Assembly: GCA_038843015.1 (NCBI GenBank) | Contig: JAWBSH010000002.1 | Coordinates: 92,310 to 156,309, forward strand | Direction: 5' to 3' | DNA from: Zestosphaera sp. | Lineage (GTDB): Archaea > Thermoproteota > Thermoprotei_A > Sulfolobales > NBVN01 | DNA length: 64,000 bases | In this document: one piece after another, positions 43,188-52,249 of the stretch | Layout of the letters: each line of letters opens with the position of its first letter | How positions within the stretch are numbered: the first letter of the stretch is position 1 | Position numbers and translations under genes: made by a program | Notes under the pieces: generated by a model | The model's database searches: none | Seen by the model: the letters and a program-made list of their open reading frames with translations, nothing else | What the model was told of the DNA's origin: nothing

Positions 43188-44087
43188 ATGTTTAAGGGAA
43201 TAATAACTCCGATGATAACGCCCTTCAATAAAAACTACGAGATAGATTATGTGGCTGTTGAGTGGCTAATTAATCATTTAGTTAGAGGTGGTGTAAACGG
43301 CGTCTTTCCAAACTCAACTACCGGGGAGTCAGCCAGTCTCTCATTAGAGGAGAAGAGGAAGTTGATAGAGAAGGTAGTCGAGTTAGTTAATGGGAGAGTT
43401 AAAGTTCTGCCAGGTATAGGTGGCAACACCACGTTGGAAGTGATAGAGCTTGGTAAATTTGCTAAGGACTTGGGTGCTGATGGCGGCATAGTAATAACGC
43501 CTTACTTCTTCAAGCCAACGCCGGAAGAGCTTAAGAAACATTACGGTAAAATCGCTGAGTCGTTAGATTTTCCTCTCTTTATATATCATTTCCCAGCGTT
43601 GACAGGGGTCTCACTGCCAGTGCAGGTAGTCAAAGAGTTAGCTCTTGAGTATAGCAATTTAGTAGGAATTAAAATAACTCATGATAGTCTTACATACCTT
43701 AAGCAAGTGATATGGGAAGTTAAGGAAGTTAGGGGTGACTTCTCAGTATTTTCAGGTCTGGATCAGTACCTCTTAATTAACTTAATGATTGGTGGTGACG
43801 GGGGTGTCGTAGCGCTATCTAATTTAACTCCTAAGCTCCATAAAAGCATCTACGACGCCTGGCTTTCAGGAGATATAGCTAAGTCCTACAGCCTCTACAT
43901 GAAGCTCTTGAAACTCTCTAAGTTGATAGAGTTAGGGACCTCGACTATAGCGGCGGTTAAGGCATCACTCTCGATTGTGGGGGCACCTATAGAACCCGTT
44001 CTAAGACCACCACTAAGCAGAGAGAAAGAAGAGTTCATCAGGTTCGCAAAAGAACTACTAAGTGATTTTATTAACTACATTTTTTAA
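43188..44087 (+). CDS. Dihydrodipicolinate synthase/N-acetylneuraminate lyase family aldolase
   Basis: 299-residue class I aldolase. Schiff-base Lys in VGIKITHDS near residue 163, active-site Tyr in FPLFIYHFPALTG near residue 135, and the TTGES carboxylate-binding motif near residue 46. Length and motifs suit DapA, KDG aldolase or a related keto-acid lyase; with no dap neighbours, a sugar-acid or other keto-acid substrate is as likely as lysine synthesis. Confidence 0.85.
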   Translation: MFKGIITPMITPFNKNYEIDYVAVEWLINHLVRGGVNGVFPNSTTGESASLSLEEKRKLIEKVVELVNGRVKVLPGIGGNTTLEVIELGKFAKDLGADGGIVITPYFFKPTPEELKKHYGKIAESLDFPLFIYHFPALTGVSLPVQVVKELALEYSNLVGIKITHDSLTYLKQVIWEVKEVRGDFSVFSGLDQYLLINLMIGGDGGVVALSNLTPKLHKSIYDAWLSGDIAKSYSLYMKLLKLSKLIELGTSTIAAVKASLSIVGAPIEPVLRPPLSREKEEFIRFAKELLSDFINYIF

Positions 44088-44090
44088 CGC

Positions 44091-44984
44091 TCAAATTCTC
44101 TTAACATATAGTTCGTTATTTGAGATAATCAGTTCTATAAAGTCTTCGTTCACCAGCCACGCTATATAAGATTTAAGAGCTGAAACAGTCAGAAGATAAT
44201 TAATCGTAGTTTGAGGAGTTAAAGCTAAGTCTCTTAAGACGCGTTTAATTAATTCATTAAGAGTGAGTCCGCTATTAACGTTCTTTAAGATTACGTTCTT
44301 TATATTAGTTATGACCTCAATGTTTGAATTCACTAGTTGCCGAGCTTCTTCTTTCTTAAGCATATTACCGTGAGAAGGGACTAATACCTCATAATTCTTT
44401 AGTATATCGGTATCAAGTTTCTTAAGAGTCTTTAGGGCTTCTTGCACGTTTAAGTGGTAAGGGACTACATACTTCTTTATAATCTCATTAGGGAAGAATG
44501 CGTCAGCAGAGAATAACACGTTACCAACTCCTATGCCAATCATACCAATACTATGGCCTGATAGGTCCTCAAGTTTCAAGAAAGGATATTCTTTAATCAG
44601 CTTACTAACATCCTCGACAGGAACGCCTTCAGCCTCAATCACGTGTTTCCTCAAGTTTTCTGGAGGGTACGCACCGTACAAGTATATTACCTCAGTTAAA
44701 GGCAACTCAATAAAAGGTTTCTCAGTAATTGTTGAATAGAAGGTTGCATTACTCCTCTCTAAAATTATCTTGTTACCACCTATATGGTCTGCGTGAGAAT
44801 GCGTGTTTATCACAGCTTTAATTTTTAGACCAGCGTTTTTTAGGATATTGAATAATTTCCTCCCATGATCTCTACTAACCCCTGTATCGACGACGAGGCA
44901 TTCCTTGTCCTCAACTGTGATCACGCCAACGTTAGTGCGTCCTTCTAAAACATATACGTTATCAGAAACGTGAGCGAGACTCAT
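44091..44984 (-). CDS. MBL-fold metallo-hydrolase
   Basis: 297 residues. Metal motif NTHSHADHIGG near residue 60, then DLSGHSIGMIGI, LFSADAFFPNE and VPSHGN, the usual five-motif order of the metallo-beta-lactamase fold; a helical C-terminal extension of about 90 residues resembles the winged-helix tail of glyoxalase II/LACTB2-type hydrolases. Substrate unknown. Confidence 0.88.
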   Translation of the reverse strand: MSLAHVSDNVYVLEGRTNVGVITVEDKECLVVDTGVSRDHGRKLFNILKNAGLKIKAVINTHSHADHIGGNKIILERSNATFYSTITEKPFIELPLTEVIYLYGAYPPENLRKHVIEAEGVPVEDVSKLIKEYPFLKLEDLSGHSIGMIGIGVGNVLFSADAFFPNEIIKKYVVPYHLNVQEALKTLKKLDTDILKNYEVLVPSHGNMLKKEEARQLVNSNIEVITNIKNVILKNVNSGLTLNELIKRVLRDLALTPQTTINYLLTVSALKSYIAWLVNEDFIELIISNNELYVKRI

Positions 44985-45098
44985 AAAACACTCCTCATAT
45001 TAATACTAACGAGTAGAAATTATAAAATAGAGATTTATGGGACGTACTGAGGAGTAGGTTAAGTTTAGTTCTTTGGCAGTTTAAGGTTAGAAAATACG

Positions 45099-45134
45099 TG
45101 TTTTAATAAAAATTGTTTTGTTTTTAATAAAAAA
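45099..45134 (-). terminator. Oligo-T terminator of the secreted helical protein gene
   Basis: On the minus strand the stop codon is followed within a few bases by TTTTTTATT and, further on, TTTTTATT. Archaeal polymerase terminates at such U-rich runs without needing a hairpin. Confidence 0.5.
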
Positions 45135-46511
45135 TTAGCAGGTCGTGTTGCTTAAGTATGCGTTGATGTCGTTCAATAAGTTGCTTAGTCTGGCTCTAAC
45201 TACGTACATGCTTTGCGGGACGGCATCTAATAATTCCTCTACAAAAGTTTTCATCGCTTTCAATATGTTTAAGTATGTCTGGCAAGAGATTCTCCCACTA
45301 CTGTGTAAAACGTTTAACGTATTTAATGACTCTTCAAGAACAGTTATTCTCCAGTTAAGCTTGAGTGATGTCCCTACGTAGACCCCAATTAATCTTTGCA
45401 CACGCTCCTTAACACGTTCTCTAACTCTCCAGGCTATGTTTTTAATTTCTTCTAACTCGCTTTGCTTCCACCTAGCTAAACTCTTTAACTGGTCGAAGAG
45501 AGGCTGCACCTCCTCTAATGCGTTAGAGAGTATTATGAGAGCAGTATCTGGATCGTTATTTTCTAAAGCAGTTCTAGCATCATTAACGCTGTTCTTTAAA
45601 GTCTTAGCTATTTCCTCACTTATGTTTAGGATCTGAGAGGAAACCGTGTCATTGCTCGCGTATGGTCTTAAACGCTCAATTAAAGCTAGTATGAAGTCTG
45701 TTTTCTTAGAGGCGGCGTTAAGGTGTTCCATAGCTTCCTCATAGTTTGACGCTTCTATAGATTCAGCCGATTCATTAACTATGTGAATTAACGCGTTGAC
45801 CTGAGCTACTAGAGACATTAAAACTCTTTCATTACATACTGCAATAACCCACTTAGCTCTTAATTCTATCCTCAACGCTCTATTAACGTCCTTAATAATC
45901 CTGTCAACCTCGACAATGATTTCTTTAACCCTTGTTACGTTGCCTTCGGCTAGTGCTTGCTTACCTTCCTCAACTAACTCAAGTGCTTTAGATATGTTGT
46001 TTAGAACCCACTCAGGAACTTCTATACCTCTTTCAGCTAACCACTTTACTGTCGCGTTTAGTGCTAGTATCACTTTTTCTCTCACGCGAAACTGAGCTTC
46101 AGTTCTTCTCACGGCGAAGTCGTCCTTGACTGTCGGAGGTAGATTCTGGATTACGTAAACATACACGGGAGTTACTAGCCTAGTAGCTTGAAGCACCTTA
46201 CTCAAAGCCTCAGTTAAGTTCGTGTTCTTAAGTTCTCTCGCCTCATTTATAAGGTTCTCTGCCTCCTCAATAAGTGATGTCATGTTGTTATCTAGGGATA
46301 TGTTATAGGCTTCAGCGAAGCTTCTAATCCTACCTATTAGCAACTCAACTCTAGATATCAAGACTTCTACAGCGTGTTCGGGTCCTCTGCGAGTCTCCCC
46401 GACCGTCTCAGTACCCTGAGCAGCTGCTATTAACGAGAATGCTGGGATGACTGAAGCTCCAATAACTAGCAACAGAGCAAGACCTGCGAGCTTCTTCTTA
46501 CTAGTTTTCAC
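45135..46511 (-). CDS. Secreted alpha-helical coiled-coil protein, unknown family
   Basis: 458 residues. A signal peptide (residues about 8-31, LAGLALLLVIGASVIPAFSL) is followed by long helical stretches with heptad-like spacing, several N-glycosylation sequons (NISLDN, NMTS, NLTE, NATV, NESAE), and no membrane anchor at the C terminus. I do not recognise the family. GTG start with GAGGTGAG ahead; a dyad at 46538-46563 covers its TATA region. First gene of the surface-protein block. Confidence 0.7.
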   Translation of the reverse strand: MKTSKKKLAGLALLLVIGASVIPAFSLIAAAQGTETVGETRRGPEHAVEVLISRVELLIGRIRSFAEAYNISLDNNMTSLIEEAENLINEARELKNTNLTEALSKVLQATRLVTPVYVYVIQNLPPTVKDDFAVRRTEAQFRVREKVILALNATVKWLAERGIEVPEWVLNNISKALELVEEGKQALAEGNVTRVKEIIVEVDRIIKDVNRALRIELRAKWVIAVCNERVLMSLVAQVNALIHIVNESAESIEASNYEEAMEHLNAASKKTDFILALIERLRPYASNDTVSSQILNISEEIAKTLKNSVNDARTALENNDPDTALIILSNALEEVQPLFDQLKSLARWKQSELEEIKNIAWRVRERVKERVQRLIGVYVGTSLKLNWRITVLEESLNTLNVLHSSGRISCQTYLNILKAMKTFVEELLDAVPQSMYVVRARLSNLLNDINAYLSNTTC

Positions 46512-46537
46512 CTGGTCTCACCTCACTAAAGTTCTCT

Positions 46538-46563
46538 ACAGTATTTAATATTAGTAATACTGT
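46538..46563 (-). promoter_or_regulatory. Inverted repeat over the promoter of the secreted helical protein gene
   Basis: ACAGTATT (46538-46545) and AATACTGT (46556-46563) are perfect 8-bp arms around an AT-rich centre that reads ACTAATATTA on the minus strand, a TATA candidate about 27-40 bases before the GTG at 46511. A TGAAAC sequence abuts the arm, as in the repeats at 46850-46879. Confidence 0.55.
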
Positions 46564-46597
46564 GAAACGCTACTGCAATACGTTGCAATACACGACT

Positions 46598-46837
46598 CTA
46601 ACTCTTAGAGCTCCTTAACTCATTAATCCTCTCTTCTATCTTCTTTATGCGTTGACGAAGGAAAGACAAAAGTCCCTCGAGGTACATTATCTCTTCCTCC
46701 TTGCTATAGGATTCAAGTATTTTAGGAGCCAACCACCTCCAGTAGCAACCCCTGAAAACCCATTCTGAGTCCCTATAAGGAAATCTCTGGTCTGGAGTGA
46801 GACTCTTAGGCCAGTAACTATATTTCCTCCAACCCAA
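46598..46837 (-). CDS. DUF5320-like small protein
   Basis: 79 residues from TTG 46837 (frame opens at 46879, but GAGGTGA six bases before 46837 supports the shorter form). The N-terminal half is aromatic and glycine-poor (MGWRKYSYWPKSLTPDQ, CYWRWLAP), and the C-terminal helix EEEIMYLEGLLSFLRQRIKKIEERINEL resembles the coiled-coil tail of DUF5320 proteins seen near Fe-S/NBP35-type genes. The match is to the tail only, so it is tentative. Three TGAAACAC repeats lie upstream. Confidence 0.55.
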   Translation of the reverse strand: MGWRKYSYWPKSLTPDQRFPYRDSEWVFRGCYWRWLAPKILESYSKEEEIMYLEGLLSFLRQRIKKIEERINELRSSKS

Positions 46838-46849
46838 AATAATCACCTC

Positions 46850-46879
46850 TGAAACACTTGTTGAAACACCCTGAAACAC
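46850..46879 (-). promoter_or_regulatory. Three TGAAACAC iterons upstream of the DUF5320-like gene
   Basis: Plus-strand TGAAACAC occurs at 46850-46857, 46862-46869 and 46872-46879, spaced 12 and 10 bp, so they lie on the same face of the helix. They sit within 13-42 bases of the predicted start at 46837, where a transcription factor would affect initiation. Confidence 0.5.
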
Positions 46880-47003
46880 AGACTACTGGCAGAGAGACCC
46901 CCTACTTCCTTCTTGCCTGAGCCTTTTTATGTATTATGATACTAACAAAGTAGCAAGTTACTTATAAAGAACACCTACTTAGTAAAATGCGGTGATGTAG
47001 TAA

Positions 47004-47666
47004 GTGAGCGCTCGTCTTAAAGTAAGTGTTTTCTTGAGTTTGTTCTTGCTTGCTAATCTATTATCAGCTAATACTTACTACGCTGCTACACAGCCAAGCA
47101 TGACTAACTACTATCTGAGTACAGACGGGTCTGTGCTAGTTGAGTTGATATTCTCGAATGTCTCACAACAGGTTCTGGAAGTCTCACTAGAGCAAGGTTT
47201 CGACGCGTCAACACTTCAAGCCGTAGACTCGGATGGAGCTTTCTTACCGGTTGACTTAGTTGGGGATAAGGCAGTCGTTAATGTGGTGAGTAGTGTTGAG
47301 TGGGTTAAACTCTTGTATGTCATCGTCAACAACGCTGAAATAACTGACGACGTCGTCTTTAAGTTTAGGTTGAGACCTCAAGGTGACTGCACCGTATATG
47401 TGCCTGGAGAGTTCCTGCTACTAACATACTCTGGTAATCCAGTGATAGACTTAGTCGGTGAGACTTTACTGCTAGAGTATAAGGGGAGTGAGGTAGTGGA
47501 GATTACGGTCGTGATGCTTCAGCCGGCTACACATGCCACTACTAGCTTACCTCCTAGCCAGCCCGGAGCTGAAGGCAACCTTACAACCGTCATTGCAGTC
47601 TCAGTAGTAATCATTTCAGTCTTGGTTTTTGTTTTTCTATACTTAAAGAGTAGAAAGCATAAGTAG
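47004..47666 (+). CDS. Secreted/membrane-anchored surface protein, unknown family
   Basis: 220 residues. N-terminal signal (VSVFLSLFLLANLLSANTYY), an extracellular beta-rich domain of about 150 residues, a proline/serine/threonine linker (TTSLPPSQPGAEG) and a C-terminal membrane helix (VIAVSVVIISVLVFVFLYLK) followed by basic SRKHK. This is the typical type I surface-protein layout. Family not recognised. GTG start behind GGTGATG; ends eight bases from the converging regulator gene. Confidence 0.7.
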   Translation: MSARLKVSVFLSLFLLANLLSANTYYAATQPSMTNYYLSTDGSVLVELIFSNVSQQVLEVSLEQGFDASTLQAVDSDGAFLPVDLVGDKAVVNVVSSVEWVKLLYVIVNNAEITDDVVFKFRLRPQGDCTVYVPGEFLLLTYSGNPVIDLVGETLLLEYKGSEVVEITVVMLQPATHATTSLPPSQPGAEGNLTTVIAVSVVIISVLVFVFLYLKSRKHK

Positions 47667-47673
47667 TTTTGTT

Positions 47674-48096
47674 CTACGAGACCTTAAGTTTAGACCTCAT
47701 ATTCAGGCCTTCAAGAAAGAATAGAATGAAAGCTACTATACTTAAGACTAGTAACAATATCTTATCTGAAGTTATGGATCTATCAACTATAACTGCGTAT
47801 GCTTGACTCAGGCTAACACCCAAGAAAAACAATGAATAGATTAAGAGTCTCGGCATTAGCTTCCTCCCTAAGAACACGTAACCTTCTAAAGGAATAATCT
47901 TAACGACTACGTAGCCATCCCCCCTCTTACCAATAACTCCTAAGTCTTCTAGCCTCTTAAGATGGTAGTACACGCTACTCACAGGCATATCTAGTGATCT
48001 AGCAATGTCTCTAACTCCTCTAGGGTCTTTAGACTCAAGGAGATAAACATATATCTTGAGAGCAGTCCTACTTAAGTCTTCAACTTGAGCACTCAT
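47674..48096 (-). CDS. Membrane-tethered winged-helix transcriptional regulator
   Basis: 140 residues. N-terminal winged helix of the ArsR/TrmB type (TALKIYVYLLESKDPRGVRDIARSLDMPVSSVYYHLKRLEDLGVI, residues 10-55), then two hydrophobic segments at about residues 81-101 and 112-131 (LLIYSLFFLGVSLSQAYAVI; KILLLVLSIVAFILFFLEGL). A DNA-binding domain anchored in the membrane is a one-component sensor design known in archaea. ATG 48096; a TTG three bases ahead is also in frame. It is divergent from the beta-propeller gene. Confidence 0.8.
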   Translation of the reverse strand: MSAQVEDLSRTALKIYVYLLESKDPRGVRDIARSLDMPVSSVYYHLKRLEDLGVIGKRGDGYVVVKIIPLEGYVFLGRKLMPRLLIYSLFFLGVSLSQAYAVIVDRSITSDKILLLVLSIVAFILFFLEGLNMRSKLKVS

Positions 48097-48154
48097 CAAC
48101 TATGCCACTAATATTGTTACGTAACTCTCACTAAAAAAGAGGTTGAATTTCCTC

Positions 48155-48185
48155 AGTGTTCTAATATTCGAACAATAGTGTTCTA
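48155..48185 (+). promoter_or_regulatory. Paired AGTGTTCTA repeats between regulator and beta-propeller genes
   Basis: AGTGTTCTA occurs at 48155-48163 and 48177-48185, 22 bp apart (two helical turns), with a GTTC-AATATT-GAAC near-palindrome beginning inside the first copy. They lie in the 138-bp divergent gap, about 50-80 bases before the beta-propeller ATG, and are the best candidate sites for the membrane regulator. Confidence 0.5.
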
Positions 48186-48234
48186 GGTATAGAGTTATCT
48201 AATCTTAAACCAAGAAGTTTGTTGAGGTGATGTA

Positions 48235-50397
48235 ATGAAGCGAGAAATCTTCATAACACTAGCCGTGATGTCTCTAGTTATTGGCGCGTCTCTACCTCTC
48301 ATTATGAGTAGTATTTTCGGCGAGACTTACAAATCCGTAGAAACTAGAACTGTACCGGCATATCAGTTTAGTAGCTCTTACGGCGGTCAACAGATAAACG
48401 TTTCCTTAACATCAGGAGATTTAAGGAAGTTTAGTAGTTATGAGGAGTTAGCTCAGTATTTGAGCTCTTCATTGAGTCTAAATACACTAGTTAATCAACT
48501 AGTCTACCCTTATAACTTGCCGCGAGTGGTGGGCGTGCCGATGTTAGCAGAGGTTGCGACTACTTACACTATCTCACAACAACAAGCAGTAACTTCTAAA
48601 ACTAACGTTCAGGTTGAGGGTATTGACGAACCAGACATAGTGAAAAACAACGGTGAGTTAATGGTAGTCGCTTCAGGTAATAAGGTATTTATTGTGAGTG
48701 TCGCCGGAAAAACCGTCTTGAGTATTCTTGTTTTAGAAGAGTATGTGAGTGGTTTATTCCTCTACAAGGACGAGCTAGTAGTCATTACTGAAGCACAGAC
48801 GAGATATCCGATAATTCCCGACTTAGAGTGTAGGTGTTTCATGATACCTCCTGGAACTCCTAACGTGTATACGTATATATACAACATCAGTAATGCTAGC
48901 AACCCAGTCTTACTAAGTAAGATTACCATAACTGGTAGTATGTTGAGTTCGAGGCTTTCAGGAAACCACCTGTATGTGGTAACCAACACGTATGTTGGCG
49001 AACCTATATTGCCTTTAGTTAATGAGGAGCCTGTGCCGCTAGAAACTCTAGTAGTAGTGGATGTTATACCCAGCTCATACACGCTAATACTGGCGTTGAA
49101 TCTTGAGAGACTGGATTACGCGACCTACACGTTCTTAACCGGTGGTGGTAGCTGGCTCTACATGTCTCTCAATAACCTCTACGTAGCTCGTGAGAGTAGG
49201 TTTAGCTTTCTTAACGCGTACATACTCGCGTTAAGGACTTTCGCTAACTACATGCCTAACGAGACAGCGAGCAAAGTAATTGAGCTAATAAATAAGGGTT
49301 GGCTAGACGTAGCTCGTGAAAAAGTTGAGGACTATCTTTTAAGCATGGATGAGGAGAGCCGCAAAGAATTACTTAATAAGGTAGTTAGTGATGTCAATAA
49401 AGAACCTAAGTATGACACGACCACGTTTTACGTCTTCTCTGTTGAGGGACTTACGATAAGTTTAAGAGGATTCTTCAACGTCTCAGGACACCTCCTTGAC
49501 CAGTTTGCTATGGAGGAAGCAGACAATTACTTCATAACTGCTACGACAGAAAATAATTACTCGGTAGTAGTATTGTTTGAGCCTCTAGTCAAGACCTACA
49601 CCACGACCAGCAGGGAAGTAAAGACTCAAGAAATAGTCATTCAGGAATGCTCTGTTAGTGGGTGTGTGTCGAGAAACATTCCTATAACTAAGTGGGACAT
49701 GCCGCAAGCCCCCTACGAATACACCAGACCTGCGTTGATCGTGTACGTGTCTGTCGTCGGTGAAACCAGCAACAACGTGTTCGTAGTCGACTTAATGAGT
49801 CTCCAAATAGTGGGTTCTTTAACAGGTCTTGCTCGTGGAGAGAGGATATACTCAGCTAGATTAGTAGGCGGTATCTTCTTCTTAGTCACGTTCAGGCAGG
49901 TAGACCCGTTATTCGCTATAGACATTTCAGACCCTAATAACCCGCGCGTTCTAGGTTTTCTTAAAATGCCTGGTTTTAGTGAGTACCTGCACCCATTATC
50001 TGGAGACAGATTGTTGGGTATAGGTGTTGAGGGGTCTAACTTGAAGATATCACTCTTTAACGTTACAGACCCTACCGACATGAGTGAGATCTCAAAGATT
50101 ACAGTGTACTCTGCGTGGTCTCAAGCCCTACACGATCATCACGCAGTAACGATATATCCAGAGAAAGAGCTACTCATGATTCCCATAACTAGTTATGCTA
50201 CATATTACGTATCTAGTGGTGCTTTAGTAGTGAGTTACGAGAGTGACACGCTGAGAGTTAAGGCGGTGCTTCCTCACGAATACTGCTTACGGGTAGCTTA
50301 CGTAGGTGATGAATTGTTCACGATTTCACCGAATCTCATAAAGATATTTGACGCTAACACTTACGAGGAGTTAGGTCAAATAATTCTTGAAAAATAA
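48235..50397 (+). CDS. Secreted C-terminal beta-propeller domain protein
   Basis: 720 residues, membrane-anchored or secreted. A signal/anchor (residues about 5-27, IFITLAVMSLVIGASLPLIM) is followed by the characteristic TNVQVEGIDEPDIVKNNGELM entry motif (near residue 125) and repeated beta-propeller blades ending in LPHEYCLRVAYVGDELFTI. These are COG4880-type proteins of archaea; the role is unknown but they are extracellular. Two paired cysteines appear in the middle (CRCF; CSVSGC). A GAGGTGATG ribosome site sits just before the ATG at 48235. Confidence 0.85.
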   Translation: MKREIFITLAVMSLVIGASLPLIMSSIFGETYKSVETRTVPAYQFSSSYGGQQINVSLTSGDLRKFSSYEELAQYLSSSLSLNTLVNQLVYPYNLPRVVGVPMLAEVATTYTISQQQAVTSKTNVQVEGIDEPDIVKNNGELMVVASGNKVFIVSVAGKTVLSILVLEEYVSGLFLYKDELVVITEAQTRYPIIPDLECRCFMIPPGTPNVYTYIYNISNASNPVLLSKITITGSMLSSRLSGNHLYVVTNTYVGEPILPLVNEEPVPLETLVVVDVIPSSYTLILALNLERLDYATYTFLTGGGSWLYMSLNNLYVARESRFSFLNAYILALRTFANYMPNETASKVIELINKGWLDVAREKVEDYLLSMDEESRKELLNKVVSDVNKEPKYDTTTFYVFSVEGLTISLRGFFNVSGHLLDQFAMEEADNYFITATTENNYSVVVLFEPLVKTYTTTSREVKTQEIVIQECSVSGCVSRNIPITKWDMPQAPYEYTRPALIVYVSVVGETSNNVFVVDLMSLQIVGSLTGLARGERIYSARLVGGIFFLVTFRQVDPLFAIDISDPNNPRVLGFLKMPGFSEYLHPLSGDRLLGIGVEGSNLKISLFNVTDPTDMSEISKITVYSAWSQALHDHHAVTIYPEKELLMIPITSYATYYVSSGALVVSYESDTLRVKAVLPHEYCLRVAYVGDELFTISPNLIKIFDANTYEELGQIILEK

Positions 50398-50425
50398 CCT
50401 ATTTATTTTTAGTCTAATAAAGTCT

Positions 50426-52207
50426 TTAAGGATAATTAGGTACTGCTGGAGGTAGCTTAGCTCTTCTTGAGTAGATAGTATTTAATATTCTATGAAGTAT
50501 AATCAACAGTATTATTCCGATTGGTAGCAGTATTAGCGAGCTCGTTATCCCTAAAGCTAGCAACGCGTAGAGCACTATTCCTACGAATCCTGCTGTTACT
50601 GCATAAGGTAATTGCGTTGAGACGTGGTCTATGTGGTCTGAGGCAGAGAACATAGACGACATTATAGTCGTGTCACTTATCGGCGAGCAGTGATCTCCGA
50701 AGATGCCGCCTCCAAACACGGCTCCTATAGAAGCAAAAGTGACTAAGTACGCAACACCTACGTTGTCTGGATATTGAAGTAGCGCTAATTGCCAAGCCAT
50801 GGGCACAGCTATAGGCATCATGACGCCGAAAGTTCCCCAGCTAGTGCCTGTAGTAAATGATATGAACATCGAGACCATGTATATTATTAGCGGGACTAGA
50901 AACGCTGAAAGCCCTACTGTTACCGCCCCGTGAATTACGTACTCGGCAGTGCCTACTGCGTCAGTTGCTGATTTAATACACCACGCGTGAAGCAAGATAG
51001 TGTTAGGTAAAACCATTAAGTACATTCCCCTAATAGTCTGCTTCATTACTTCTCTGAAACTCATTATCCGTCCTAACAGCACCCAAGCAAACGTGACTAG
51101 GTATGTCGCCATGCCAGCCCAAAAGAGTGCTTTAGCAGTGTCTGCATTCATTAATGCTTCTGTGAAAGGTGTCTCCCAGAACCTACTAAGTTCTTCGGCG
51201 CCCGTAGCCCACATTCCTAGTAAGGTAACGAGTACTAAAACTATCATAGCTATCGCGAATAACCATCCTGAGGCCTGCTTCCTATACTTTGGTTCCGCAC
51301 CTAAGACTTCTTCTGTAGGTAAAAGAGGGGTTGCGCCGTCTCTGATTACTTTTCCTTCCTTTACTGCTCTCCACTCAGCCTGGAGCATGGGTCCGTAATG
51401 TCTTCTAGTGAGCACTACTAAGAACACTAGTATTATCGCTAGTATAGAGTAGAAGTGGTAAGGAACTGCATTTAGCCACATCATATAAGCCTCATACTCA
51501 GGCGCGGCACTTATTACTCCTGCCGCAGCTTGCTCTCTTAAAGTATCTATGGAGTCTTTTATTAATCCCACTTCATATCCTATCCAAGACGAGACTAACG
51601 CTATGCCGGCTATTGGCGCTGCTGTAGAGTCCACTATATAGCTTAATAATTCCCTACTAACTCTGAGTCTATCAGTTACAGGCCTCATAGAATTACCTAC
51701 TATGACTGTATTGCCGTAGTCGTCAAAGAATACTGCAACACCTAAGAGTGAAGCTCCGAAAGTAGCTCCTTTAGAACTCTTAATCCTTTTAGATATTGAC
51801 TTAGCAGCTGAGTGTACAGCGCCTGACGTGTATAGAAGTCCCATAAACGCTCCTAAGATGAAGTCGTATAAGAGTATCGCAGCATTCCAAGGGTCTGTCG
51901 CGTTTTGTATGTACCAGTCAATCAGCTGTATCGTGCCGCCTACCGGGTTATACCCGGCAATCATTAAAGCACCTACCCACACACCAGCAAACAAAGCAGG
52001 AATGATTTCCCCAGTAGCCATGGCTAAAGCTATTGCTAGTAACGGTGGCAGTAGTGGGAACGTCACGTAGGGGAACCTCTTATCTTCAGGCATAAACTCT
52101 GCTTGAGGTGGTGTATAAGCGATTAAAGCAATTATTATTACTAGCAAAACTATGACTAGCTTAAGGATTTTTCTATTCACGCGTAACACCTTATTTGGTA
52201 TTATCAA
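50426..52207 (-). CDS. NhaC-family Na+/H+ antiporter
   Basis: 593 residues with about 12 membrane segments. NhaC signatures are seen in FFDDYGNTVIVGNSMRPVTDRLRVSRELLSYIVDSTAAPIAG (residues 170-210) and in FTTGTSWGTFGVMMPIAVPMAW with GGGIFGDHCSPISDTTIMSS near the C-terminal half. It exchanges Na+ for H+ (or carries amino acids/malate in some members). Together with OadB it points to sodium-based energetics. Confidence 0.9.
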   Translation of the reverse strand: MIIPNKVLRVNRKILKLVIVLLVIIIALIAYTPPQAEFMPEDKRFPYVTFPLLPPLLAIALAMATGEIIPALFAGVWVGALMIAGYNPVGGTIQLIDWYIQNATDPWNAAILLYDFILGAFMGLLYTSGAVHSAAKSISKRIKSSKGATFGASLLGVAVFFDDYGNTVIVGNSMRPVTDRLRVSRELLSYIVDSTAAPIAGIALVSSWIGYEVGLIKDSIDTLREQAAAGVISAAPEYEAYMMWLNAVPYHFYSILAIILVFLVVLTRRHYGPMLQAEWRAVKEGKVIRDGATPLLPTEEVLGAEPKYRKQASGWLFAIAMIVLVLVTLLGMWATGAEELSRFWETPFTEALMNADTAKALFWAGMATYLVTFAWVLLGRIMSFREVMKQTIRGMYLMVLPNTILLHAWCIKSATDAVGTAEYVIHGAVTVGLSAFLVPLIIYMVSMFISFTTGTSWGTFGVMMPIAVPMAWQLALLQYPDNVGVAYLVTFASIGAVFGGGIFGDHCSPISDTTIMSSMFSASDHIDHVSTQLPYAVTAGFVGIVLYALLALGITSSLILLPIGIILLIILHRILNTIYSRRAKLPPAVPNYP

Positions 52208-52249
52208 TAATTAATTACGTAGCACTAACTTAAAAAGTTTTTGAGTGTG

